64,000 bases of DNA, taken from assembly GCA_003222245.1 (NCBI GenBank), contig QHVH01000008.1:225679-289678 (forward strand), given 5' to 3'. Origin of the DNA: Blastocatellia bacterium AA13. Its GTDB lineage: Bacteria > Acidobacteriota > Blastocatellia > UBA7656. Made by a program: the position numbers and the translations under genes. The notes under the pieces were generated by a model. The model ran no database searches. It was not told where the DNA came from and saw only the letters and a list, made by a program, of their open reading frames with translations. This document shows positions 54,257-62,363 of this stretch, piece by piece (positions within the stretch are counted from its first letter, which is position 1; every line of letters starts with the position of its first letter).

Positions 54257-55432
54257 TAGATCAGATTAATAGACTCGCGCGATCAGGTTTTCAACCCGCC
54301 CGCGGCAAGGCCGGACTCATTCGAGACTCATCTCACTATGCCGACAGCAGCATCGGCCAAAGGCCTCCTCGGAAGAGAAACCAAGAGCTAATCGACCGCT
54401 CATCACAATACCGCGCTGTCTCTATCTTCGCGGCGGCCTCTTCGGAAAGAAGATTACGATCTGAGTCATGTGGCAAGTTGGTACTCGACAGTGGTCAGTT
54501 ACTACAGTCCGGGCGGCTGTCGCCATTGAACGATCTTCGGACAGGCGGAAAAGTTTTCACAGTGAGAGCCCGTAACCGATTTGTCCGTGGTTCCCCTAAG
54601 ATTGGCCAATCGCCTAATGTTTTGAGGGTTCAGCACATAAATGGCCGTTAATCGAATGTGATTAATCTTTCGGCGGCACGATGGTTGCACAGACCCTTTT
54701 CTCGCACAAATGCTGAGTTTGAAAGGATCGCCGAGATTGTCATTGATTGGGAACCTCCTCCTCGAGGACAGCGCAAGTTGCGCGGTCCAAAGCCAGTTGA
54801 GCGCTGGCATCCGGCCGGAGAGCCCTGATTCGAAAGTATGTCGAGGGAAGCGTCACAACTTCACTCAACTACTTTCAGCAAGGCGCTCCGGCCTATTATT
54901 TTTTCAAAGAGGCCCCAAGAGGAATGATAAGGGGAGAGAGGAATTCCATGATTTGCCGCGGAATAGCTGAGCGCAGCGGATCCACGAACATAGAGCATCG
55001 CCGGCTGCGTGGGTTTGGAGCCCTTCGTCCCGAAGTGCTCGCCCGCGCAGCGGCATTCCGGCGGTCTATTTGAATCGGCCTATTTGAATCGAACCAGGCA
55101 TATTTGAACGAACCGATAGTTATCGAATCCTTAGATATGGTTATTTGAGATCGGTAGAGAGAGTCGTTAATACCGGCTTCGTGGTGGGTACGACACGATG
55201 GATGAGCAGATCAACCGGTGACGACCTCTGTCCTCGTTTTTTGCCTTTCGGATACTCGACGGGAGTTTCGGCCATTTGCCATTTCAGGAAAGGGGAGAGC
55301 CTGAAATGCATCGCCGCCGCTCCCGTCGCGTTATTTCTATCTCAATAAGTCAAAAGCGGCTCTGCGGTCAGAACGTACAGAAGCCCAACGCAAGATCCTA
55401 AAATTTCCTGATTTATCCTTACAAAAGAAGGA
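54257..55432. other. Long intergenic region
   Basis: About 1.2 kb without a gene I can support. Several short frames exist but have no recognisable domain, no good start context and skewed composition. It contains a cluster of TATTTGAA-type direct repeats at 55067-55077, 55081-55091 and 55101-55110. It may hold promoters for the kinase operon, decayed sequence or an unrecognised RNA. Confidence 0.4.
55067..55110. repeat. Short direct repeats TATTTGAATCG
   Basis: Two exact 11-bp copies (55067-55077 and 55081-55091) and a third, TATTTGAACG (55101-55110), at 14- and 20-bp spacing. A weaker copy, TTATTTGAGATCGG, lies near 55141. Could be regulator binding sites or slippage products; nothing downstream except the tRNA on the other strand. 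Confidence 0.35.
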
Positions 55433-55504
<72 letters not shown>

Positions 55505-55524
55505 ACAAAAGAGACCCGTGAAAA

Positions 55525-56055
55525 TTAACAAAGGCTTTCAATTAGTGTCAACCTACCTGCCTTTTTTAGGCGCCTAACAATTCGCCGGCGTTCTTCGGAG
55601 GCCCAGTTGCAAATTCGATCGCGCTCCTGGTCCGTGAGACGAGCCTCCGGATGCAGCAGCGTGTACGAGCTCAGAGGCATTCCGCCGCTTTTCACTTCCT
55701 TGAGAATCTCTTCCAGTCGATGATCCAGCGTGCGTGTGGGGATTGATTGAGCCTCATTCTGCCATTCCGAAAAGTTGAGGTGTTTGCGGCCGTGGTTGAC
55801 GTGGTCAATCACAAACCATGAGACCGGAGCAATGTTGCTGTACCACGGCCAGACCGTTTCATCGGAATGACAGTCCGCGCACGCGCGCTTCAGGAGCGCG
55901 GCAACGTCATCCGGAATTTTAACGTGAGCCTGCATCGATCTGTCCGCCTGCACGATGGGATTTGTCTTTGCGGGCCGCACGAATTGAGCGAGAACAACCA
56001 AGACTACCAACCCGCTCGAGGCGATTCTTAGAATAGTTCTCACGCCTATCTTCAT
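55525..56055 (-). CDS. Haem-binding domain protein (Haem_bd, CxxCH)
   Basis: A 176-residue protein. ATG 56055 is chosen (AAGGAGA 9 nt upstream; the frame opens at 56088). An N-terminal helix (about 8-25) anchors or exports it. The domain has CADCHSDETVWPWYSNIAPVSWFV, in which CADCH is a c-type haem attachment motif, and HVNHGRKHLNFSEW, the signature of the Haem_bd family. A second helix region near DRICNWASEERRRI closes the fold. Members often bind haem in the periplasm; physiological role is uncertain. Lies 20 nt upstream of tRNA-Val on the same strand. Confidence 0.88.
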   Translation of the reverse strand: MKIGVRTILRIASSGLVVLVVLAQFVRPAKTNPIVQADRSMQAHVKIPDDVAALLKRACADCHSDETVWPWYSNIAPVSWFVIDHVNHGRKHLNFSEWQNEAQSIPTRTLDHRLEEILKEVKSGGMPLSSYTLLHPEARLTDQERDRICNWASEERRRIVRRLKKAGRLTLIESLC

Positions 56056-56237
56056 AACCGCGGTTCTCCTTACGTCTGCTCTTCTCAATCCTACTCAATA
56101 CGGAGGATTAGACGTAGGCAAGAAGTAATTCTTCCCTCATCGTGAAACCGTCTACCGGATATAGAATCCATATTGCGGCTCGCTTGAGCGTCCGCGTATA
56201 CTGCGGTTCCCAAAACGCCTTTTAGGAGGACATCAAC

Positions 56238-57296
56238 ATGTACCGGATGTTGTCCGCGCTGCTCGCGCTCGCTTTAATCAATGCGGTTCCCACATTCGCT
56301 CAGGGTCGTGCGGCATTCACTGTCGGAACGGCAAAAGCGGCTCGCGGCCAAAAGGCGACCGGAGTTATCGAGGTTCCCGCGGGCAGCGACGCAGGAACCA
56401 ACATCGCCGTAGCCGTAGTGCACGGATCAAAGCCCGGCCCGGTTCTCGCGCTCGTTGCCGGAGCGCACGGAACGGAATACACCTCGATAATCGCGCTCGA
56501 AAAACTGATCGGAATGCTCGATCCAGCGGAAGTATCAGGCACGGTTATAATCGTTCCGCTGGTGAACGTAGCTTCATTCGAGCAAAAAGTAGCACACGTG
56601 AACCCGGTGGACGGAAAGAGCATGAATCGTTTCTATCCCGGCAAGATGGATGGTACGCAGACTGACCGCGCCTCCTTTTTGATCACCAAACAGGTAGTGG
56701 AGCAATGCGATCATCTCATAGACCTTCACGGAGGCGATCTCGACGAAAGCCTCAGGCCCTACAGCTATTGGACGCCTACCGGAAACACCGAACAGGATCG
56801 AATCTCTCGCGAGATGGTTCTTGCTTTCGGGCTCGACACGATAATCATATCGGGCGAAAGGCCGAAAGACCCCGCGGCCTCGCGCTACCTCGAGAACACG
56901 GCTACAACCAGACGGAAGGCTTCGATCACGGTGGAGGCAGGTCACGCGGGTACGGTCGAAACCGATGATCTGAATGCGCTGATCAACGGATGCCTCAACG
57001 TGATGCGCTATCTCAAAATGCTCAAGGGCGCTCCGGCTTCGGTTGAGCATCCCGTGTGGGTTGAAAAAGTTCTTTCAATAACGGCTGATCAGAACGGCAT
57101 CTTTTATCCGCTTGTTCGGCGAGGAACCTTCGTCGAAAAGGGCATGAAGGTCGGCTATGTGACCGACTATGTGGGCAAGACTATTTTCGAAGCGCACGCA
57201 CCGGCTCAGGGCGTGATCCTGTTCATTCGCGCCGTGCCGTCACTCACAAAAGGTGAGACCATAGCTAACGTCGGAGTGGTCGCGCCGGAAAAATGA
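56238..57296 (+). CDS. Secreted succinylglutamate desuccinylase/aspartoacylase-like M14 protein
   Basis: A 352-residue zinc hydrolase with a signal peptide (1-22, AQ cut). The first zinc ligands are His77 and Glu80 in GAHGTEYTS; the third is the His of DHLIDLHGGDLDE, and the arginine/asparagine region NPVDGKSMNRFYPG is typical of the AstE/AspA family. The C-terminal VRRGTFVEKGMKVGYVTDYVG...GVILFIRAVPSLTKGE is a beta barrel found in these proteins. Cytosolic relatives cleave N-acyl amino acids; this one is extracytoplasmic, so its substrate is probably different. AGGAGG lies 9 nt before the ATG. No operon partner. Confidence 0.9.
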   Translation: MYRMLSALLALALINAVPTFAQGRAAFTVGTAKAARGQKATGVIEVPAGSDAGTNIAVAVVHGSKPGPVLALVAGAHGTEYTSIIALEKLIGMLDPAEVSGTVIIVPLVNVASFEQKVAHVNPVDGKSMNRFYPGKMDGTQTDRASFLITKQVVEQCDHLIDLHGGDLDESLRPYSYWTPTGNTEQDRISREMVLAFGLDTIIISGERPKDPAASRYLENTATTRRKASITVEAGHAGTVETDDLNALINGCLNVMRYLKMLKGAPASVEHPVWVEKVLSITADQNGIFYPLVRRGTFVEKGMKVGYVTDYVGKTIFEAHAPAQGVILFIRAVPSLTKGETIANVGVVAPEK

Positions 57297-57429
57297 CCGC
57301 TCGAGGTTTGTGTATTGCCCTTAATGTTCTGAGGCTCATGACGATTGTTCAAACGAGCGCAATGTATTTTTGAATTCGCGGTTCTTGACAGTCTGAATCG
57401 CGTTCCGTACATTTGGAGCTTGTCTTTGT

Positions 57430-57505
57430 GGGGCTGTAGCTCAGTTGGCAGAGCGCCTGGCTCGCATTCAGGAGGCCACGGGTTCGAGTCCCGTCAGCTC
57501 CACCA
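57430..57505 (+). tRNA. tRNA-Ala (CGC)
   Basis: Full cloverleaf on the plus strand: acceptor GGGGCTG with CAGCTCC, D arm GCTC...GAGC, anticodon stem CCTGG/TCAGG with loop CTCGCAT (anticodon CGC), T arm CGGGTTCGAGTCCCG, and an encoded CCA (57503-57505). A tyrosine-recombinase relic lies 87 bp downstream, marking this tRNA as a past integration site. Confidence 0.93.
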
Positions 57506-57591
57506 ATAACACTTAGCGGCTTGGCTGGCCGCTTTCTTTTTGGCAATTGTGACAATCTTGTGACAATCCGCAGCTTGTTTGGACTGGTTTG

Positions 57592-57752
57592 CTAACCTTT
57601 CTTACTGCGCTCCGCCGTCTCATCGGTTGCGTGAGTATAGCGCTTGGTCATTCGGAGTATAGGGCTTGGTCATTCGGAGGTCCGCGTGTCCGAGCAGTTC
57701 AGCGATTGTGAATGGATCTTTGCGTTGAAGGCGCCTCCGGTAATCCGTCTGA
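57592..57752 (-). pseudogene. Tyrosine recombinase (integrase) C-terminal remnant
   Basis: Read on the minus strand, the sequence gives KDPFTIAELLGHADLRMTK, the recombinase box with the conserved LLGHxD...T, then a frame shift, then HATDETAERSKKG and a stop (57592-57594). The frame is broken by a 22-bp tandem duplication (57633-57654 and 57655-57676, one mismatch) that repeats the codons of the RMTKxYT segment; removing one copy restores an RMTK.YTHATDE tail, the usual catalytic Tyr context. Nothing upstream of about 57752 matches the rest of an integrase, so only about 50 codons remain. It points to an integrated element next to tRNA-Ala that has lost its integrase. Confidence 0.75.
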
Positions 57753-57774
57753 TTAAAGCTCGGCCTCTCTACTC

Positions 57775-59229
57775 TTACAGTCTCAGGGCGTAAACATTCG
57801 ATCTGTCTCCCGTAGCGGTGATGACTTGAACTGTGTTGTCGCCATCTCTCAAGCCGAGTTTCTTTGCTTTCGTTTTGAGCACGATCTCCAAATCGGAAGA
57901 GGTATTAATGTAAGTCGTTACTTCGCCGCCGTTCAGGACTATGGCTGGCGACGCTCCAAATCCGCTTCCGCTTATGGTCACTTTCTTCTTGCCATCATAG
58001 TTAACCGAATCGATCGAGGGGCCTGTCAGAACGTTCAGTCGCACGGCCACTGAACGATCGATTCCCAGGCTGCTTCCGATGACCGTAATTGTATGTTGAC
58101 CGGGGCTTGTGTTGAAGGAGGTGGAGGCTCTCAAGAGAGTGGAAGCACCCGGAAAGACTATGTTCGACGATGAGCTCAGAGTCAGAGTATTGTCAGGCGG
58201 CGATGCCGACGCGGCCAGGTTGACCGCCTGAATGTATCCAAACGTCCCTTGAACCGCAAGAATGAAATTCGCAGTTGCTCCCCGGGTGACGGTTTGTTCG
58301 GGGGTCAGGAAGGAAACTGAAAACGGCAGCAGGTCTGAGCAGGGGCCGGCCGGGCCGCTCAGCAATACCGAGACTATGAATGGGCTGTGCATCAACTGGT
58401 CTATGTCCTTATCCAGCAGGTATGTATTCGGATAAATCCCATAACCGAAATACATCAGCGATTGACACGGAAAGGAGTTATCCGGCGCCTGATGGCTATC
58501 GCACTCAGGCGGATGCGGGAGCCCAAGCGCATGTCCGAGTTCATGGCCGAGACCGCCCACCCATCGGCACACGTTAGGTTCGGCCGTGTTCTTGCCCATC
58601 ATGCCCAGCAGGTCGTTTCTGGGAAGCAGCGCCACGCCGCCGGCGCCGCCAGTTGCCTGGCCTTGCGGGTCAGCGTCGATGTAAATGGCATACACGCTGG
58701 TAGGATCGTAAAAGCGGGCCGACGCTTCATCCACTGAGTTGAACCATAGGTGAAGCGAAGGGCTGTCGCTGGGGCCGTTGGTAATGAACCAGTGCTCATC
58801 GTGATTCGATCTTATGATATCGACAGGTGGATTATGCAATGCGAAAGTCTTGCCATTGCCAATCTGTCCGGCATACCAACGTTGGAGATGCTTAATTCCG
58901 TTTTCGAGCGCAATCGAAGCTTCGGCGTGTACCTGCCGATCTGACGGCAGCAAGTAGATCACTCTTACCTCTGGCGTTAACGCGGCGCCGGCTGAGTCAG
59001 CAGATTGACTGGCGAAAGCGTGTTGTTCTAAATACCGTCTGATTTCGTCGGAGCGGCAAGCATTTCCTTCGCGGCTGGATTGACCACGACTGCGGTCACC
59101 GACTTCCTGGCGATGGGCCGACTCGATTCTGTCAGTCCAGGCTCGCATCTCATTCGGGTATACGGTTGCGGCAAGGTAGGTCATCACGGTAATGAGGAAC
59201 CGCGCACGCGCTTTTGAATGATGTTTCAT
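57775..59229 (-). CDS. Secreted metzincin-like zinc protease with C-terminal TIG domain
   Basis: A 484-residue exported protein. The start at 59229 is chosen because the N-terminus then reads as a signal peptide (KARARFLITVMTYLAATVYP). The zinc site HELGHALGLPHPPE (near residue 230) is HExxHxxGxxH, with a Met-turn-like SLMYFGYG downstream, as in metzincins. A middle region rich in Ser/Thr (about 320-410) looks like an Ig-like fold, and the C-terminus (GPSIDSVNYDGKKKVTISGSGFG...) is an IPT/TIG domain. It probably degrades extracellular protein. Situated in the accessory stretch after tRNA-Ala. Confidence 0.85.
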   Translation of the reverse strand: MKHHSKARARFLITVMTYLAATVYPNEMRAWTDRIESAHRQEVGDRSRGQSSREGNACRSDEIRRYLEQHAFASQSADSAGAALTPEVRVIYLLPSDRQVHAEASIALENGIKHLQRWYAGQIGNGKTFALHNPPVDIIRSNHDEHWFITNGPSDSPSLHLWFNSVDEASARFYDPTSVYAIYIDADPQGQATGGAGGVALLPRNDLLGMMGKNTAEPNVCRWVGGLGHELGHALGLPHPPECDSHQAPDNSFPCQSLMYFGYGIYPNTYLLDKDIDQLMHSPFIVSVLLSGPAGPCSDLLPFSVSFLTPEQTVTRGATANFILAVQGTFGYIQAVNLAASASPPDNTLTLSSSSNIVFPGASTLLRASTSFNTSPGQHTITVIGSSLGIDRSVAVRLNVLTGPSIDSVNYDGKKKVTISGSGFGASPAIVLNGGEVTTYINTSSDLEIVLKTKAKKLGLRDGDNTVQVITATGDRSNVYALRL

Positions 59230-59515
59230 AGAATTGGCTCTTGAGAAGAAATTCAGCGACAATTCGCCGGGCTCCTGGCAATCTCATCCCTGAAGTTGGT
59301 TTTCATGACTCAGCGATTCTATCGACTGTAACTCGGCTGGTTCAGAAAACCGCAAGGTGTGCACGAACGATTCGGGTTAAGCGGAGCTTATTATTCCAGC
59401 CTATTCGCCTTTATTCAAGCGCGATCCCAAAGTTCTATCGCTCGTTTTCGTGACGAAGTTGGGCTATGATTCTCTACCTGAAAACTGGTCGCTTACTTTG
59501 ACCTTTTTACCGGAC

Positions 59516-59746
59516 ATGATTACACCGGAAGAACTTGTTGGAGAGGAATGGGCCGAGTGGTATAGCCTTACTCCGCTCGAACGCTGGCTGGAGTCTGAAA
59601 AGCTCTGGCGGACATACCAATACCTTGGGGGCTCCCTTGATCCCGAACCCGATACGCAAAGTCCTTTCTTCGATCCAGCATCACCGTGTGAGAGCCCTGC
59701 TGATGGGCGGTCAGGCTTGCGTGTTGTACGGCGCAGCGGAGTTTAG
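59516..59746 (+). CDS. Small acidic protein upstream of nucleotidyltransferase
   Basis: A 76-residue protein whose first 55 residues (MITPEELVGEEWAEWYSLT, ERWLESEKLWRTYQYLGGSLDPEPD) resemble a conserved small protein that often precedes nucleotidyltransferase genes. The last 20 residues are read from DNA shared, in another frame, with the start of the next gene. Start context is weak and the frame is open to 59450. Possibly the antitoxin or partner of the nucleotidyltransferase; that is inferred from the pairing only. Confidence 0.55.
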   Translation: MITPEELVGEEWAEWYSLTPLERWLESEKLWRTYQYLGGSLDPEPDTQSPFFDPASPCESPADGRSGLRVVRRSGV

Positions 59747-60392
59747 CCGTGACACCGATCTTGCGATCCTCGCCAGCTCGGCCAATCTGGCCAGACTCAA
59801 CAAAGCGCTCGCGGAACTGGAAGCGGAGGTCATTGCAGTTCCGCCGTTCGAGGAGAAGTACCTGCACAAGGGTCACGCGATTCACTTCAGATGCCATCAT
59901 CCGGATGCCGCCGCGCTGCGGGTCGACGTAATGACAAAGATGCGCGGCGTTGACCCATTCCCGCAACTGTGGCGCCGCCGAACCACAATCTCATTGCGTG
60001 ACGGCGCCGTATGCGATCTGATGTCGCTTCCCGACCTGACCCGAGCCAAGAAGACGCAACGCGACAAACACTGGCCTATGCTGCGGCGATTGGTTGAGGT
60101 CAACTACTTTGCGAATCGCGCGAATCCGACCACAAGCCAGATTCGATTCTGGCTCCGCGAACTGCGCACACCCGAGCTGTTGATTGAGCTTGTCCGCGGG
60201 CACGGCCGGCTGGTGAAGGAGTTGTCGAGTGAGCGGCCTCTGTTGCTGCGCGCCAGCCTTGGAAACGAGCAAGATTTGGCCGAGGCGCTAATCAAGGAGG
60301 AAAGAATGGTGCGGGAGGCCGATCGAGAGTACTGGAAACCCCTCAGGGCAGAACTGGAACGGCTACGACATGCAAGACTCGGCGAAAGGTAG
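59637..60392 (+). CDS. MNT-type nucleotidyltransferase
   Basis: A 251-residue protein (start uncertain: TTG 59637 with a G-rich site before it, or GTG 59688; the frame is open to 59535). RALLMGGQACVLYGAAEFSRDTDLAI carries the GG...DxD core of the nucleotidyltransferase fold, followed by HFRCHHPDAAALRVDVMTKMRG with a third acidic residue, and LMSLPDLTRAKKTQRDKHWPMLRRLVE. Such small enzymes are often toxins, resistance enzymes or of unknown target. It overlaps the small protein upstream. Likely a two-gene accessory module of the tRNA-Ala region. Confidence 0.75.
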   Translation: MIPNPIRKVLSSIQHHRVRALLMGGQACVLYGAAEFSRDTDLAILASSANLARLNKALAELEAEVIAVPPFEEKYLHKGHAIHFRCHHPDAAALRVDVMTKMRGVDPFPQLWRRRTTISLRDGAVCDLMSLPDLTRAKKTQRDKHWPMLRRLVEVNYFANRANPTTSQIRFWLRELRTPELLIELVRGHGRLVKELSSERPLLLRASLGNEQDLAEALIKEERMVREADREYWKPLRAELERLRHARLGER

Positions 60393-60498
60393 ATCGAAGG
60401 ACTGCTATACAGATCTGATCCCAAGAGGCGGCCCACGCTTGAGACAGGATGGTCAAACGAGAGGTCGGTCAGGTTGCGACCAGGTGGAGAAGGGCGGT

Positions 60499-60732
60499 AT
60501 GTTCTCGGCTATGAGCGCAATAACAAGTGAGATCATCTTTGAGGTTACAGAGGCTGAAGAAGCGGGTTACTGTGCCCGCGCACTGGGTTACTCCATTTTT
60601 ACGGAAGCGGATACGATCGACAATCTGCGCCAAAATGTAAAGGAAGCGGCGGATTGCTATTTTGATGAAACGATGGAAGCCCCCAGGATCATCCGGCTTC
60701 ACTTTGTGCGCGACGAAGTGATGGCGCGATGA
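60499..60732 (+). CDS. hicB: HicB-like antitoxin
   Basis: A 77-residue protein; ATG 60499 has GAGAAGG upstream, ATG 60511 is an alternative. SEIIFEVTEAEEAGYCARALGYSIFTEADTIDNLRQNVKEA is the partial RNase-H-like HicB domain; no DNA-binding tail is present. It overlaps the following HicA frame by ATGA (60729-60732), the coupled layout of hicBA modules. Normally it binds and blocks the mRNA-cleaving toxin HicA; here the toxin gene is frameshifted. Confidence 0.8.
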   Translation: MFSAMSAITSEIIFEVTEAEEAGYCARALGYSIFTEADTIDNLRQNVKEAADCYFDETMEAPRIIRLHFVRDEVMAR

Positions 60733-60972
60733 AGGTCCCGCGAGACATCTCGGGCGGGAGAGCTCGGTCGTAGATTGGGAAAGTTGGGTCACCGCCTTAC
60801 CCGCCAACGAGGCTCGCATATGCGCTTCACAACGCAACAGAACGGCGAGCATCACGTCGCTATACCGGACCATAGCCCCCTACAAATTGGAACACTTCAA
60901 GGAATCCTGAAAGATATAGCAGCCCACCACAATATGACCGTTACTGAACTCTTGGCCCATCTGGATATGTGA
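60729..60972 (+). pseudogene. hicA: HicA-like toxin, frameshifted
   Basis: The ATG at 60729 overlaps the hicB stop and gives MKVPRDISGG, the typical HicA N-terminus, but this frame reaches TAG at 60771. The rest of HicA (LGRRLGKLGHRLTRQRGSHMRFTT with the double-stranded-RNA-binding-like fold and the catalytic His of GSHMRF, down to VTELLAHLDM) continues in the +1 frame to 60972. One extra G in the GGG run at 60756-60758 explains it. Read as a whole, the protein would be about 80 residues, the family's normal size. Either a disabled toxin, a sequencing error, or slippage on the G run. A shorter protein from TTG 60775 would lack the first strand. Confidence 0.75.
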
Positions 60973-61069
60973 TGGTGATGGCGCGCGAGAGCTTCGAGCT
61001 GCGCGGTCGCCTTAGTTTCGTTGATTAACTTCCCGCACGCCCGGACGAAATTCAGTTTCATCTAACCCG

Positions 61070-61300
61070 TTATGGGCACTCATCTCCCCGACCCTGACAA
61101 AAGAGTAGGCAACAGTCAAAGTCTGCCCTGCACTGATTCTCACACGCGGGATCGCCGTTACAGGTACTCATACAGCCGTTGGCATTGGAAGCGCAGAAAG
61201 CGTTGCAACCAAATGCTGATGCAGTACTGGTCTTAGAACTTCCCCCAAAAACAACGATTATCGCCAGGATCAATGTGATGAGTGAAGTTCTGACTTTCAT
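61070..61300 (-). CDS. Small secreted cysteine-rich protein
   Basis: A 76-residue protein: signal peptide (hydrophobic 7-20), then about 46 residues with ten cysteines (FGCNAFCASNANGCMSTC, ACENQC, DCCLLFC, ECP). The even number and tight spacing suggest a disulfide-knotted peptide. GGGAGAAG precedes the ATG. No family recognised. Lies 46 nt after another small secreted protein on the same strand, so the two probably share an operon. Could be a toxin-like peptide, metal binder or surface peptide; not resolved. Confidence 0.65.
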   Translation of the reverse strand: MKVRTSLITLILAIIVVFGGSSKTSTASAFGCNAFCASNANGCMSTCNGDPACENQCRADFDCCLLFCQGRGDECP

Positions 61301-61346
61301 TGTCTTCTCCCTGATCTGGCTGGCTCAATTCTCATCCACAGCTCGC

Positions 61347-61613
61347 CTAATAACACTGCTCAATTGTTGTGTCATCGTAAGGCGTGACGGTCCCGTAGAT
61401 CGTCACCCGCCCCTTACAATCTTCATGTCTAAACCCACACTGCGTTGTGTGTGTCTCGTCAGTGTAGTACCAACTGTCCTCAAGCTGGTAGGGATAAGCC
61501 TTAACAACCGAGCCACGGGCTAAGAACACGGTCATTGAAAAGAAGACCGCGGCAGTCGCAAAGCACGTTGCCAAGGTGCGGTTTTTCAAAACTTTTCGGA
61601 ATATCTTGAGCAT
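61347..61613 (-). CDS. Small secreted protein, DUF6289-like
   Basis: An 88-residue protein with a membrane-spanning signal segment (about 13-34) and a mature part with the pattern DSWYYTDETHTTQCGFRHEDC...IYGTVTPY...IEQCY. The repeated Y/T-rich 'YYTD..HTTQ.G...DC.G' pattern resembles small DUF6289-type peptides, but I am not certain of the family. Three cysteines remain in the mature part. AAAGAGG lies 6 nt before the ATG. First gene of a likely pair with the Cys-rich protein downstream. Confidence 0.6.
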   Translation of the reverse strand: MLKIFRKVLKNRTLATCFATAAVFFSMTVFLARGSVVKAYPYQLEDSWYYTDETHTTQCGFRHEDCKGRVTIYGTVTPYDDTTIEQCY

Positions 61614-61862
61614 AAGAAACCTCTTTCAGGTTTGTATCGAGAAATAGCTACCGTGAGGTTTGCTACTTTATTATGAGCCTCCGCAGGGTGTCAATCAGTA
61701 ATCTATACCTCGTAAATAGATCCCATTGCATATCCGAAAGAAGAACCCCGACACCAATTCCCCCGACTCTCGATCGTTGCCTGACAAAAGGCGATGTCGG
61801 AAGGAGCCAGATGCATGAGCATAGAGAGGAGCGGCTTGAGAAGTAAGCGGCGCTTTCAGCCC

Positions 61863-61925
61863 GGAATCAGTGGCCGGTTTCCCCTGGAATGGGTGGCCGG
61901 TTTCGTTCTGGAATGGCTGGCCGTC
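61863..61925. repeat. IS21-type terminal repeat remnant
   Basis: Three imperfect copies of GGAATnnnTGGCCGGTTTC at 61863-61881, 61886-61904 and 61910-61925 (the last diverges after GGCCG), spaced 23-24 bp. This spacing and the GGCCGG core resemble the multiple terminal repeats at IS21-family ends, such as those at 63767-63814, but the sequence differs, so it is probably the end of a different element. No transposase is next to it. The rest of 61614-62203 contains nothing I can support. Confidence 0.5.
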
Positions 61926-62203
61926 GGGATACGCATTGAATGATAAAAGTGCGGACCCGGCTTCTGCTTGATGTAATTTTCTACCCGGTCTTGTCACTTA
62001 CTCATGTGATCGCTTTTTAGATGAGTTTACTTATGATTACCGCGCCCTTTTGGGCGCTGCCATCCTCGGCTCCCGAGAGCAGATGAGTAGCTATCGGAGC
62101 GTCGGCGATTGCATGGAATTAATACGATGATGGCAGCGAAGGGAGCGATACTAGAGTTTCCGCCGCAGTCAGAACGAAACTTGCAGGGGTACCCATGACC
62201 GAA

Positions 62204-62363
62204 AAAAGGTAGGGGGGTCTGCAAGTCAGCGTAAGTCGCTTAGTTCATTGACAATAGAATAGTCCTAACCGGCGAGTTGAAGATCGTACTTTGATGAGTG
62301 GATGGGGGGTCTGCAAGTTGAGCCTTCTAAATGTTAAGGCCAAAGGCCCCCCAACAAGCCACA
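62204..62363 (+). promoter_or_regulatory. CRISPR leader region
   Basis: About 160 bp before the first repeat, non-coding. It has two copies of GGGGGGTCTGCAAGT (62212-62226 and 62304-62318, 92 bp apart) that probably mark leader sequence. Leader side assigned from the repeat orientation (3' end ATTGAGAC) and from the intact first repeat here versus the truncated end at the right. Confidence 0.55.

Noticed and set aside
54710..54970. 86-residue frame in the long intergenic region
   Set aside because: No family resemblance, weak start context, no neighbour in an operon.
57349..57555. Minus-strand 68-residue frame containing GADGTRTRGLLNASQALCQLSY
   Set aside because: This is the well-known false translation of a tRNA gene; it covers tRNA-Ala at 57430-57505.
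61695..61997. 100-residue minus-strand frame
   Set aside because: Overlaps the IS21-type repeat remnant and has repetitive content (GHPFQG, QPFQNETGHPF) derived from it.
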